A stretch of 64,000 nt of DNA from assembly GCA_018398805.1 (NCBI GenBank), contig JAGFBZ010001548.1:496001-560000 (forward strand). The letters are read 5' to 3'. Source of the DNA: Hirundichthys speculiger. Taxonomy: Eukaryota; Chordata; Actinopteri; Beloniformes; Exocoetidae. Positions within the stretch are counted from its first letter, which is position 1. The number at the start of each line of letters is the position of its first letter. The notes beneath the pieces were generated by a model that did no database searches, was not told where the DNA came from, and saw only the letters and a program-made list of their open reading frames with translations. Shown here one piece after another: positions 53,374 to 64,000 of the stretch. A program made the position numbers and the translations under genes.

Positions 53374-53612
53374 CCTGTCCCTTCCTCTTATCTTCGAAGG
53401 TCCCACTCTTAGACTGGTAATGTGTCATGCTCTTAATTTAAAATACACGACGTTTTCCAGGCCGCATTAGAGATGAAAATGATGAAAAATTCTATTAACG
53501 TTTGTAAGACTAACTAACATTTGTAAGATCTTATTCCATATTTTTGTAATATGTTGGCGCTGTTTTGTAGAACAGCAACGTTCAAAGACTGGGAAGAATA
53601 TTATATATATAT

Positions 53613-53691
<79 letters not shown>

Positions 53692-53754
53692 ATCATTAAT
53701 GCCCTAATAATAAAATAATAATAATATAATAATAATAATAATAATAATATAATA

Positions 53755-53847
<93 letters not shown>

Positions 53848-54067
53848 TACCAGTCTTTGGATGTCGCTGTTCTACAAAACAGCACCAACATATTACAAAA
53901 ATATGAAATAAGATCTTACGAATGTTAGTTAGTCTTACAAACGTTAATAAAATTTTTCATCATTTTCATCTCTAATGCGGCCTGGAAAACATTTGTATTT
54001 TACATTAAAGGCATGACACATTACCAATCTAAGAGAGGGACCTTCGAAGATAAGAGGAAGGGACAGG
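53374..54067. repeat. AT-cored palindrome with ~221-bp arms upstream of rps15a
   Basis: The left arm 53374-53594 and right arm 53845-54067 are inverted copies. They share CCCTTCCTCTTATCTTCGAA, CCAGGCCGCATTAGAGATGA, AACGTTTGTAAGACTAAC and GTTTTGTAGAACAGC. The 250-bp spacer is two (AT)n tracts (about 53601-53684 and 53755-53844) around an (AAT)n-like segment. The right arm continues into a copy of the rps15a first exon. Confidence 0.92.
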
Positions 54068-54069
54068 GA

Positions 54070-54092
54070 CTTCCTCTTTCCGCCATATTACA
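54070..54092 (+). promoter_or_regulatory. Inverted copy of the rps15a TOP/first-exon sequence
   Basis: The 23-nt plus-strand stretch beginning CTTCCTCTTTCCGCCATATT is identical to the minus-strand rps15a first exon. The two differ only after that point, and no GTAAG donor follows here. It could be an initiator firing to the right or just a passenger of the inverted duplication. Confidence 0.6.
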
Positions 54093-54299
54093 AAACCATT
54101 AATGCAGTGGCAATAAGCTTAATATTATTTAACATTTTTTTAAGATGAGATTTACACTAAATATATGTTACTGACAAGTGCTGATGTTAAACGTGTTTGC
54201 ACAACAAATGTTATTGCACTTTCATATGGTTCATATGGCAGCAGAACATTTAAATAAAAGTGCACTCTACACTACTTTTGAATTCATTATTTGATTTTG

Positions 54300-54300
<1 letters not shown>

Positions 54301-54373
<73 letters not shown>
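54301..54373. repeat. (AT)n microsatellite
   Basis: About 73 bp of AT dinucleotide between the rps15a promoter palindrome and the notum2 3' end. The surrounding 54100-55700 holds no other gene; part is presumably notum2 3' UTR, with a minus-strand AATAAA near 54716. Confidence 0.95.
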
Positions 54374-54375
<2 letters not shown>

Positions 54376-55701
54376 GACAATAGTTTTGTTAAGTTTTTAA
54401 AAAATAGTTAGGTTTAGTTGACATTTTTGCTCGAGGTAAACAATTGCTCAATGTACAAACAGTAGGCAAGGGTGACCTACAAATTTTAAGGAATGGCTTA
54501 AAAATGTTGTATGTCTAAACTTGGATGTTTTTGTTGCAGTTGTTTTTTGTTTTTCTTCAGGATCATGATGCTTCCCATGGAGTATATTTTTGCAATTTAC
54601 ACTTAAAATATGATTACATATTCTCATTCTATTTCCCACAGAGACTGTGATTATATAAAGATGTTAGGATGTGAACAAAATAGAATAAAGAATTGACACT
54701 GCCAGGGTTCAAATTTTTATTCCATGTTTTATCATGTAAATCAGTTATGTTCATATCAATACCAAACTGAAAACACAATGTAGGATACATCTGTAAATGC
54801 CAGTTAAAACTAGCACAACATTATGGGGGAAAGTTTTTGTTTGACAACAATTATGATCAGCAATGTTAAATCAATAGCTCCTACTGTATCCATATGCTGG
54901 TAAATATGGATTGTAACAACTAAGCATGACTGAAAATGCTGTGGTTCATTGAATAAAAAAAAAAAAATTAATCATTGATTGAAAACCTTGCAATTAAGTA
55001 TGGCAAGACAGGAATCAACGTCTTCTGTTCAACACCGAAAATATATCACTAAGTCATCACCCTTTTGTTTTGCATGCATAGAATATATATAGTACACAAG
55101 TTAGCATATCATCAAGAGCTAAATGTTAAACCACGTCACAAAAAAATATCAGTCTTTTTGGAACTTTGAACTATGTGCCCAAAAATGGTCAAAATAACCT
55201 TTTTTTGATCACATGAAAAGTTAAATCAGTTGCATGTTATCATATAATAATCAGCGCTCTCTTTTTTATATCAATTCTTGTGTGAAAATTTTGAATAACA
55301 GCGGCATGAAAACATGTTTTGAAACAAAAGGTTTGCAATTAATATTTTGCAGGGTTTCTATTCACTGAAGCTCTGCTATCATGTTCTGATGTTGGATTCA
55401 TTGGCATGAATGTTCAGCTATTTGGTAAATGTCAAAGCACTTCAAACCCAGCAGTGAAAGTTTTCAGTTCAACACTCTTTCTTCTGGTGTCCTGTAGAAG
55501 GCCCACTAAACAATGCAAATTCAAATACAGTAGCATACTCACCAATATAGTCACAGATGTAACAAATATGTGAAGCATAAAGGAATTCCGAGCAGCACAA
55601 AATGTAGTAACCAGATTTCCATGTTTACATTACATTTTCAATACATTTTTTTTCTTTATCCATTCAGCCTTTCTCCCTTAACATTCTCTCCATTATTACT
55701 C

Positions 55702-58700
55702 TTAGCCACCACTTCTGACCATGCTGGCCAGAGAATCTGCATCTCCCTGGGGGTCCAGGCCCAGCTTCTGGAGGTCAAGGCCCATGGCGACCAACATCTG
55801 GAGAAGTGTAAGCTCCTGCTGGGTGGCCCGGTCCACCAAAGCTGGGCAGGTGGGGTTACACTGGGGCCACTGGCAGGTGTCCACCAGGTGGAAAGGACAA
55901 CCTTTAGCTGGGGTTCTGTTGTTGCGTGTTGCTTCTAGACTCCTGTCCCAACAGTGTAGGGCCCGCAGCAGAGAGGTGCCTTTGACTTGAAAACTGATCC
56001 AGTTACTACAAGCAAAGGAAGTTGGAAAAATTACAAATTGTAAAGAAGTAGCAAGGTTTGAAAAGAAAGTAAAGTAAGTGGGAGGGATGGCAAAAAAAAA
56101 AAAAAAAAACAAAGAGGATAGGGTTAATAACTAACTGAAGACTGTGAAAGTGTAAACAGCAACATCATCAGGCCTCTCTGTGAATAGATTCAACCTGACT
56201 CAGTAAACCCAGCTCATATGGCACTTATCCATCAATGTTCTTATATACAGAAAAAGAGCAATTGTTTTCACATGGTACCAAGAAAGCCAGGAAAATGTGC
56301 AATTGTGTTATTTGATGATATGACAGTGTGTTAAGATGAAGAACTGAACAGAAACAACAGGGTGAAACCATGACTATAGACCGATGAGAATGAAACAAAT
56401 AGTGACCAGCTACAGTTGTCCAATTTTTTTACCTTTTCGTAATGATTGTGTGGGAAAAGCAAGATGGAGCAAATACAGCCCTGAGAGAGATAAACAGCAG
56501 AAAAAAACAGTCATCTCTGGTAACTATTATTCTTATCACCTAATGAAAATCTAGGTAGTGGGGTGGTTTAATGTTGCACTTGGAACTTGAGGGAACTTAC
56601 GTGACATCTCTTAGCGAGTTTTTGAGTTCCAAGCCGAAGGTTCTGTATATACTGCCACTGCTCCTCAGACAGACTTTGTCCTCCTATGTAGATGTTTTCC
56701 CCTCTCAATTGCTCCTTCATCAAACAGCCACTGTACAACAAACAGGGGAGCTACAGGGAAAAAAAATAAGTTTTAAAATGTTTTTTTCAGTATAAGCAGA
56801 AGGTCAAGAACTAACATCCAACAAGAACCAAAATCTGGTAAATCCAGGATCATAAATCAAACATTAAACATGGAAGCTTTTGCTAAAGTGGGTCTTGTCA
56901 GAGCCAAATTCTTCATTCTGCATTCTGTGATGCACTTGCTGCCACTAGAGCAAATTCTTAGAATGAACATTTTACTTAATCCACACTGACTTCATTGATG
57001 CTAAATTGTCAGAACCTTTATATAGGCATAATAGATTTGCATGTGTGGGATTTTCACAGCTGCAACAGTCAAGACATCAGCTGCCCAAACCTGTTAAGTT
57101 TGAGAAATGTCTTTTGTTTGCTAAATTCTAAACAGCTTCATCCAGGATAATGAAGTGCCTGCTTCACAAAAGAAAGTGCCCAGGAGCAGCTCAAGGAACG
57201 AAAATCACTGACTCTCCAAGGTTTTTAAGATCTTAATTTTATCAATTTCATCAACCATTAAAGGTATAACCAGGATCAAGTTCAGTCTACAGAAACTGAA
57301 CCAGGATCAAGTTCAGTCTACAGAGACCTACAGAGACTCTGCTACCAGATATCACAGGACAATGCCATAGAGCTTTTTTTGGCAGGTAGTTATGGTGTTG
57401 TTTTTGATTGGTAAATGTTTCTAAGTCAAATCCCTAGGGAAAAAAAACATAGAAATCATTTTTATTAACATTTAGTTTCAAAGTAAATGACTGTCACATC
57501 TCTCACATTTGTCAGTGCACATTATTTTGACACCACAAAGGCATTAGTTAGATTAGGGTTTCTCAACGGGGGCGGTACCGCCCCCCCAGGGGGCGTTCTG
57601 AACCTTTAGGGGGGCGTTGGAAACGTCAGGGCTGAGAGGGGGGGCGCTCAGACACAAATGAGGGGGCGCCACACCTTGAGAACTCTATTTCAAACTTCCA
57701 CTGTTTGCCAAGGTTTTTTTTTTTTTAATAGTTCAAATCTATTTATTTTTCAATAAAATGATGTGCTCAGATTTCCTTTCAAAAAATAAAGCTGCTGTCT
57801 CAGACCAAAACCCCGAGTCTGCTGCTTCCATGACCCTGGTAAAATCTCCTTTTCTCTCTATGTCACAATCAGACGAGCTGGGCTGGGATCGGTTGCCATA
57901 GTAACGCCCGTAAACGCACAGCAACACATTTCGCAGGCTTCATTCAACAACCAATGAAAAAATACACAATCAAGACCACGTAGGGATTTACAATTAATTA
58001 TCTTGATAACATGAAATTATGACGTAATTTCAATAAGTCCGATATCATGACGAACAGCCCCAATAATATATATATATATGTATGTATATACATTTGTCAA
58101 CACGGCAGTGCCTCACTCCCACTGAAACCCAAATAACTGGCAGTAAATGTTATGTTCAAGTGACGTTGGGATAATCAGAAAAACGGTTTCTCAATAAGGA
58201 AAATTAAGAATACCCCCTCATGCCAGAAAACAACTCGTTAACTCGCTCATAATTTTGGTAGTTTCTGACTTGACTTGATATTCGCAGTATTTTCCCACGT
58301 TACACATAAAAAAATAGAAAAAAATAGGGTCAGGGAAAGAACGACTAGCAAACAAGGAGACGTGGGAATTTACGTTACACCTTAAATGCAGCCTGCAGCA
58401 CAGCGTGCTGATGAAAACAAACAACGTGGCGGAGATCTTATGGAACTTCTTTAAAGTTTCCTAAGAAGATAATTCGCTGGTTATTTGTGACAAATGCTCC
58501 AAGCGAATTCCACGACGGAGTGAAAAATAGCACAAGATTTCAATACGTCAAGCCCGATCAGCCATCTGAAATGTAACCATCGCTTTTGGAAGTTTGGAAA
58601 TCGCGCTAACGTGAGCTAACGTGAGCTAACGTGAGCTAGCGCTACACAATCCAGCAACAAAGAATTCACCGGGACACATTGGGGAGGCTTTTGAAGAATC

Positions 58701-61700
58701 CAAGAAATTTGCCAAAGGTGGCCCACAGGCAAAGGGGAAATGGGTAGAAGGGAGAAAAGTTTGAATCTAACTTGTGTCAGTACATTAATTTTGATGCATG
58801 TATTTCCATCAGTTATTTTTTAATGTATATCTCACATCAACTTAAATAAGTAATGCACCTTATTTAAGTTGATGTGAGATATTAAATAGGTTTTTTTTGA
58901 TAGCTTTACAAAAATGCTTGAGAGGCTTGCCAGTAGTTTTTTGTTGGAAAAAATAAATATGTTTATTTTAAGAGTCATAACTGTTTTTGGTTTTGTTCAT
59001 AGAATTGATGTAATGATCTTAGATATATGTGTGTGTTATCGGTTATCGGTATCGGTATCGGTTTCAAAAAACAATTATCGTGCATCCCTAAGACCACGTA
59101 ATCACGTTTAATCACAAACTTTTAAAGTACAATCAAAATGAAAATCTCAGAAATTCAGCCTCATAGTCCAGAAGAACAATTGAAGAGGTTTCGGTCCTCA
59201 GGGTGCAACTACAGTTGGCATTTAAATGTAAATTTTCCACATTATTTCCATTATTACCATTTCCACATATTAAAATCCATGCTTACACACACACGTGCAC
59301 TTTTTTTTTTTTTTTTTTTTGGGAGGGGGGGCGTTAAGAGCATCATGGTGGCTCAGGGGGACGTTTGTTCAAAAAGGTTTGAGAACCACTGAGCTAGATA
59401 AACAAGGGTCATCAGCTATCACTCACAAGTCAAGGTGGGGTATAGTCTGTGACCAAAGAAGCATTGCCATTCCTCCCCTCTCTTATAGAGCTGCCGACAT
59501 TGATCAGGCACAACACCATTCCACAATCTGAGGGGAAAAGATACAGCTTTTAGCAATATGAATAACAATTCCAGTCAAGATAAATTACAAGCCTTTATTG
59601 CTGTCTATATCTATCTATGACAGTGATTAACCCAAAAAAAAAAAAGCAAAAAAGGCTGCCAGTATTATATTTATATATATTTACCTGAGTCCTAGCTTAA
59701 TAGCATCTTCAGGTGAGCAGGAAACAGTCTCAGGACAGTTTAGGGATCGTTGCTGCTTGCTCTCTAGAAACCAGCCAGAATCCACCAGCCCTCGGACCTG
59801 AGCCACAGCACCAAGCTGCTCCAGCTGACTGGCAATCCTCTCAATGTTTAGCAGAACACCTGTTCCACCAGCACTGGAGTAGAGCCAAGAAAATCAATAA
59901 ATAATTTGGCTTTGAGGCTGACAATTCCGCACGAGTTATCAAAATGTCAGTGCATGCCAGAGTTTTAAAGACATTCAGACAATGGATCCTATTTTGGACG
60001 ATGGGGGAGTCCCAATAACCATGTTGCTAACCAGGGAGGAATGTTCACTATTACAGGCCAGGCCTCTTTATTAAACATTATATCACGGATCACAGTTGTC
60101 TGGAAACAACTGTGATACAAAAAAAATTAGGTCCTTTCTTGGCATAGACGTAGTCCAAATGGTACCAAGGGTAGGTACTTGGCATAGTCGCAATCAGAGA
60201 ATGAACAACAAAACAAACTTGCCTGGTGCCAGAGAGCATGACAATCTTAGCCTGCTTTATTCCTTTGGGAATTAGATCTTTGATGACCTCACGGATGATC
60301 AGAGATCCCATGAAAGTATATTCAGCTGATAAAAAAGACAGGCATCACTGATGATTTGGAGCACAGTAGTAAAGAGAGAAGTAATCTCATTTTCTTATAA
60401 CCCAAACAGGCACAAATCTGAAGAAACTTACTTGCATTTGTGTTTCTTTCTCTTACTTTTTCTCTTCCTTGCCGTGCTCTTGAAGGAGAGGTTGGGATGG
60501 GCCCTGTGCCACTCCATACATCACTGGAACAATATGGGATGAACCTGCAACAAAGGGGTCCAATATAGTTTCTTGTCTCCTCAATAAAAGTCATCTAAGC
60601 ATTAAAGGCTACTTTAGGCCTTTGTCTTATACTTTTACTCTTACTGCTTTCTGTCAATAGCAACACACTAAAGTACCAACATGTGAAAGTTGGTGGAGAG
60701 GTGAAGCACATAGAAAGTAGGAATCAGTCACATTATGGCGCAAATCCCTATTACTTTCTTAATGATCATGAAAACTGGAAAATGGAGTAATGACCTTGTG
60801 GGAGAAAGGGATCTAAAAGTTCTAAAAGATTTATCAAGCAGGTGGATCCGCTGGATGTTTAAATGTGCAACAGTTTGCTGACACATTCACCACATATGTA
60901 ACACACTGTGTTTATATTGTAAATGAACATCGAAGATTGTAGCCTTTGCTAAATTATTTATGCAGCACTGATAAATCCTCGAAGGTAACTATGTCTCTGT
61001 GTTTTGCAGTGTACCACAGTTTTAAGCCTAGACGAGCATCAACGGTGGTGTAGATTGAGCAAGCTACAAGGAGAATAATGGAGTCTGTGGCAGAAACACC
61101 AAAAAACCATCACAGGAAACTTTTTGATCCACCAACGCACGTCAGCAATGTTTTTATGGTAATTGTTCGTGCCAAAAGAGGGAGAAAAAAGGTCAACTTT
61201 GAAAAAAATTGCAGACATAAAAAAACCCCAAAACAAAACAGTGCTTTACTTTCATAAATATAAACCCATCTTTATCTCAACTGAACACTGTGTTCTTAAG
61301 TACAGAAGCTATCAAATTTGGTTTTCACATACTTTTACAAATGATGCACATCTGCACATAGCATTATAAGCCAAAATTCAATTCAATTCAATTCAACTTT
61401 ATATGTATAGTGTCTATTACAATACATATTGTCTTTAGGTGCTTTTCAGAGACCCAGAGCATGATCCCTGAGAAAATATTAACTATCGCTAATATTATTA
61501 AATCTTTATTAAAGAAACAATGATAAGTTAAAGAAATTCCCCTGGTGGGAGAAAAACCTTTCAGCCAAACAGTGGCAAGAAACCTTGAGGAGGACCTTGC
61601 TCATTAGGGGAGACCTTCCTGCCAAAGGCCAGCCAGGTAAAGGAAGAAAAGAGGAGGGACAGAGAGAGGAGAGGCACATATATATTAGCAAAATTGTATA

Positions 61701-63219
61701 AAAATATATTAATATTAATTATCCACTAGCTGGAGAACTAAGAATTCGATGTACTTCTGTTATGACTGGTACATTGTTAGTACATCAACTACAGAGATGG
61801 CTATATAGACAGGTGGAGGTAAATGCCGGGATGGTCAGTATGTAGCTCTGGAAACTCTGGCCTGCAAACATATACAGAAAAAGAAAAAGGGGGGCAAGGG
61901 AATAAAAGATACACAGTTACAGGTACTTACACAATGTTTGTGTTATGCCAGTGTGGGTTTTCCTCTGCTTGAGAGGACAATATTCCACTTCCTGTAAAAG
62001 ATGCAATCACTGATTAGACCTCTCTCATAAAAGAAAGTAACACAATGAAAATGTGTGTTATGCATGCTAAAACATGGCTGCCTGTCTAACCTTTTTTAGT
62101 TTGGGCCCACCCCGATGAGCTCATAAGCCGGGGAATATTTTGGTACCTGGCATCACAGGTCTCTTTGCTGTAGCAACACCAGCCACCTAAAAATAATAAG
62201 AGACTGACAGTTGACATTTATATTATAGGGACACCCAAGTTTGCCCACTATTCTTGTGAGGAATAGAGAACAAGATAAATGCATGTGCAGTCTAGTCTAC
62301 TATCTACTCTTAGAGAGACAAAAAGAGACAAACGAATCTTTCAGTTTACAAACTGGCAGCACTTGATTTCCTGATTTTTGTTGATTATTTGTCAGCTTTA
62401 TTTTGTTCTGTTGCGTCATTTTGTGTCTGACTTCATTAAATGAGCAAAAATTATTTATTAGGTTCTGCGGCTCCATCACCTTGTTAAAATATTTGCTTTT
62501 GGAAAAACTAGTGCACACTGCAGTCAAACTCAAAGGAAACTCACATACATTTCCTCTGTCCTCAATCTGTCAAAGTGACAGACAGCAACCAAAGCAGGAG
62601 AAACAAACAAACAAACAAAACAAAACAAATCAAATAATAACAGGACAAGATGAAATCACTGTCATTTTTCCAAAGTGCACATCCATCTGCATTTTTGGAC
62701 AAATTCAAACACTTTGTAAAAACTTGCCTTCAAGAAATAACAGCCATCGACGGCTTCCTCTGAACTCTTTTAGGTAAAATCTGTAAATCCACAAAAAAGA
62801 AGTAGAGGATGAACATTTAGCAACCATGCATTGACCCACTGTGATTCTAAAAATCACTGAGCAAACAAACAGCAAATGACCTGAAAAATCTGTTGTAAAT
62901 CCAGGACATCTTACCCAGCTGCTGTTCCATCATTACATGTAACTTGGGTGTTCTTGAGGAAGTGTAGCCTCATATTATTCGTCTGTTGTCCAGCTGCACA
63001 AGTTCCAGCAACAACCTCCTGTTCTGATTCAGTTGGCCCTCTGGTGCTTTTGCTGCCTCCAGTAGTAACATCGACTACTGGGGGAGACTGCCCAACATCA
63101 CCTCCTTGGATCCCACCACCCCTCTTAGTGGATTTGCTACCAGCTTTAGCATTCCGGTTAATCTGGCCCCATATTCCCCCGAGCAAAAGCAAGAAAGTGA
63201 CATGGCCAGCTATCTTCAT
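55702..63219 (-). CDS. notum2: Notum-family palmitoleoyl-protein carboxylesterase, 11 coding exons
   Basis: Coding exons on minus: 63219-62915, 62780-62728, 62186-62091, 61991-61931, 60544-60432, 60325-60223, 59873-59685, 59527-59427, 56750-56601, 56480-56433, 56005-55702. The sum is 1523 nt, about 506 residues allowing for two extra bases; human NOTUM has 496. NOTUM is a secreted hydrolase that removes palmitoleate from Wnt. A signal peptide ([18 protein letters not shown]) is followed by a low-complexity Gly/Ser/Thr stretch. Catalytic residues are present: Ser about 244 in GTSAG, Asp about 351 in QWLFDE, His about 400 in SCFSH. The C-terminus has the family's LHCWDRSL and [10 protein letters not shown]. 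Exon 9 carries two single-base insertions that break the frame. Introns after exons 2 and 6 start with GC. The start is fixed by an acceptor 2 nt before the ATG. The notum2 assignment is a guess from divergence and neighbourhood. Confidence 0.88.
57554..59391. mobile_element. hAT element in notum2 intron 8
   Basis: The left end is TAGGGTTTCTCAACGGGGG; the right end in reverse complement is CAGTGGTTCTCAAACC, a classic hAT/Charlie-like terminus. The flanks AGTTAGAT (57546-57553) and AGCTAGAT (59392-59399) agree at 7 of 8 bases. GGGGGCG-rich subterminal sequence occurs at both ends. It hosts the element at 57981-59090. Confidence 0.85.
57981..59090 (+). mobile_element. Inner hAT (TAGGGAT termini) with perfect target duplication
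   Basis: The ends are TAGGGATTTACAATTAATTA and, in reverse complement, TAGGGATGCACGATAATTG. The 8-mer AGACCACG flanks both (57973-57980 and 59091-59098) without mismatch. It contains a frame-broken BED finger ([11 protein letters not shown] near 58480-58510) and is a single-orientation relative of the fold-back at 49566-51136, sharing long blocks such as TGCCAGAAAACAACTCGTTA with it. Confidence 0.92.
61375..61700 (+). repeat. Uninterrupted copy of a common fish repeat
   Basis: AATTCAATTCAACTTTATAT, GTGTCTATTACAATACATA, GGTGCTTTTCAGAGACCCAG and CCTGGTGGGAGAAAAACC follow in order. This is the intact counterpart of the repeat split at 15215/20168, and lies in notum2 intron 4. Confidence 0.75.
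62600..62635. repeat. (AAAC)n simple repeat
   Basis: A short run of AAACA/AAAC units in notum2 intron 2. Confidence 0.7.
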
Positions 63220-63395
63220 GTCTGAGGAATCATACAGAAATAGGGGCATGTAAACCAAGGGATTAATTCAGCCCACTTCTATGAAAACCTATATATGTAA
63301 AACATAAACAGTTACATGAACATGAATAGTTGCCATTACCAAATTCAAATCTTCATTATCATTCAAATCTTTCTTCAATCTCTCAATAAAATTAC

Positions 63396-63560
63396 CTTTC
63401 AAAGAAGAACCAGCTTCTATGATTTCTGCTGGAGCACCACTGAGTTCTGGCAGATGGCTGGTGCTGCTGCTGAGGAGAGATTGATCAGGTCAGGAGGCAG
63501 GGACTAGGTGTGAGAAAAGGATGCCAGTCATGAGTAGTAATGAAGTCTTGACCAAGTTTT
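63396..63560 (-). other. notum2: notum2 non-coding first exon (predicted)
   Basis: On the minus strand a TATA-like box at 63594-63588 (TATAAAG) would place the start near 63560. The segment ends at TTGAAAG with a GTAATTTT donor (exon end 63396), and the next acceptor, CCTCAG at 63222, leads directly to the coding ATG. The leader contains an upstream ATG. The exon is inferred from signals alone. Confidence 0.5.
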
Positions 63561-63587
63561 GATGAAGCCTGGCAAATCAGCATTGAG

Positions 63588-63594
63588 CTTTATA
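63588..63594 (-). promoter_or_regulatory. TATA box candidate for notum2
   Basis: TATAAAG on the minus strand within CACTATAAAGCTC, about 370 bp upstream of the start codon and 30 bp from the inferred first exon. Positions 63600-64000 show nothing else recognisable. Confidence 0.5.
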
Positions 63595-64000
63595 GTGCCC
63601 CCATTTGGATCAGGTTTTCTCCTGTAGCTTCAGCCAGGTCCTTAGATAAATTGCTGATGACACAAGCAATGGGAGGTACTGGAAGGCCAGTGGTGAGGAG
63701 AAAAGATAACACAAGGATCTTTTCAGCATTTTTCAAGCCTTTGCACACACCCACCATCAAACACTTTACCAGCTGACCATGGTTAAGAATGAGCCCTCCT
63801 TACTCTCGTCTTCTCTCTTATTTTTTCCTCCCACCATCCACCTCTAATTGCCAGTTTTTTTCTTCCTCTAAACGTCTACATGAACAGTATAACTACATAG
63901 TTGCTTTGCACGGTATGCCGCTCAAAGGTCAAACTGACACAGGAATGAATGGAGTCACTTGTATTGTTGAGAGTACCGTGAAAACTCTAATGGCACGTGT

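Noticed and set aside
56601..56750. Programmed ribosomal frameshifting in notum2
   Set aside because: Two separate shifts without slippery heptamers, in a family not known to frameshift, make indel error or decay far more likely.
62948..63253. 101-codon plus-strand frame
   Set aside because: It is the exact antisense of notum2 coding exon 1, which has a signal peptide, family similarity and correct splice phase on the minus strand.

Overview
This window is vertebrate nuclear DNA, almost certainly from a teleost fish. It holds four multi-exon genes with GT-AG introns, tRNA-derived SINEs, dense hAT, Tc1, piggyBac and L2/RTE repeats, and long (AT)n and (ATT)n tracts. Recognition of proteins and repeats is from memory and by eye; no search was run.

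Layout: (1) tmc7, plus strand, 875-13857, 16 coding exons, 750 codons, a TMC-family membrane protein. (2) A repeat-filled interval, 13.9-21.4 kb. Here a common fish repeat is split by a hAT element (15216-20167), which is split by a second hAT (16283-19567), which is split by a piggyBac element (16622-19066). The piggyBac element carries a roughly 1-kb array of palindromic repeats. (3) nomo, plus strand, 21558-41419, 31 exons, 1221 codons. Its 6.1-kb intron 4 contains a LINE split by a hAT that is itself filled by a 2.57-kb element with about 700-bp inverted termini. (4) A gene-free interval, 41.4-46.3 kb, with Tc1 and hAT remnants. (5) rps15a, minus strand, 46312-53285, 130 codons. Its last intron holds a piggyBac-like element, a nested pair of inverted-repeat elements and a 1.57-kb fold-back hAT. 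Just upstream of its promoter lies an AT-cored palindrome with 221-bp arms. (6) A notum-family carboxylesterase, probably notum2, minus strand, 55702-63560. Its catalytic triad is present, but one exon carries two single-base insertions and two introns use GC donors. Intron 8 holds another hAT-in-hAT nest.

tmc7 and rps15a also lie near each other on human 16p12.3, so the neighbourhood looks like conserved synteny. The four genes do not form a pathway: a TMC-family protein, an ER multipass-translocon subunit (NOMO), a 40S ribosomal protein and a secreted Wnt deacylase. All exon models were built by hand. The summed coding length is divisible by three for tmc7, nomo and rps15a, and for notum2 once the two extra bases are allowed for.

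I see no sign of a new multi-gene system. The most notable material is the repeat architecture (nested insertions, fold-backs, long-TIR element), the rps15a promoter palindrome and the state of notum2.
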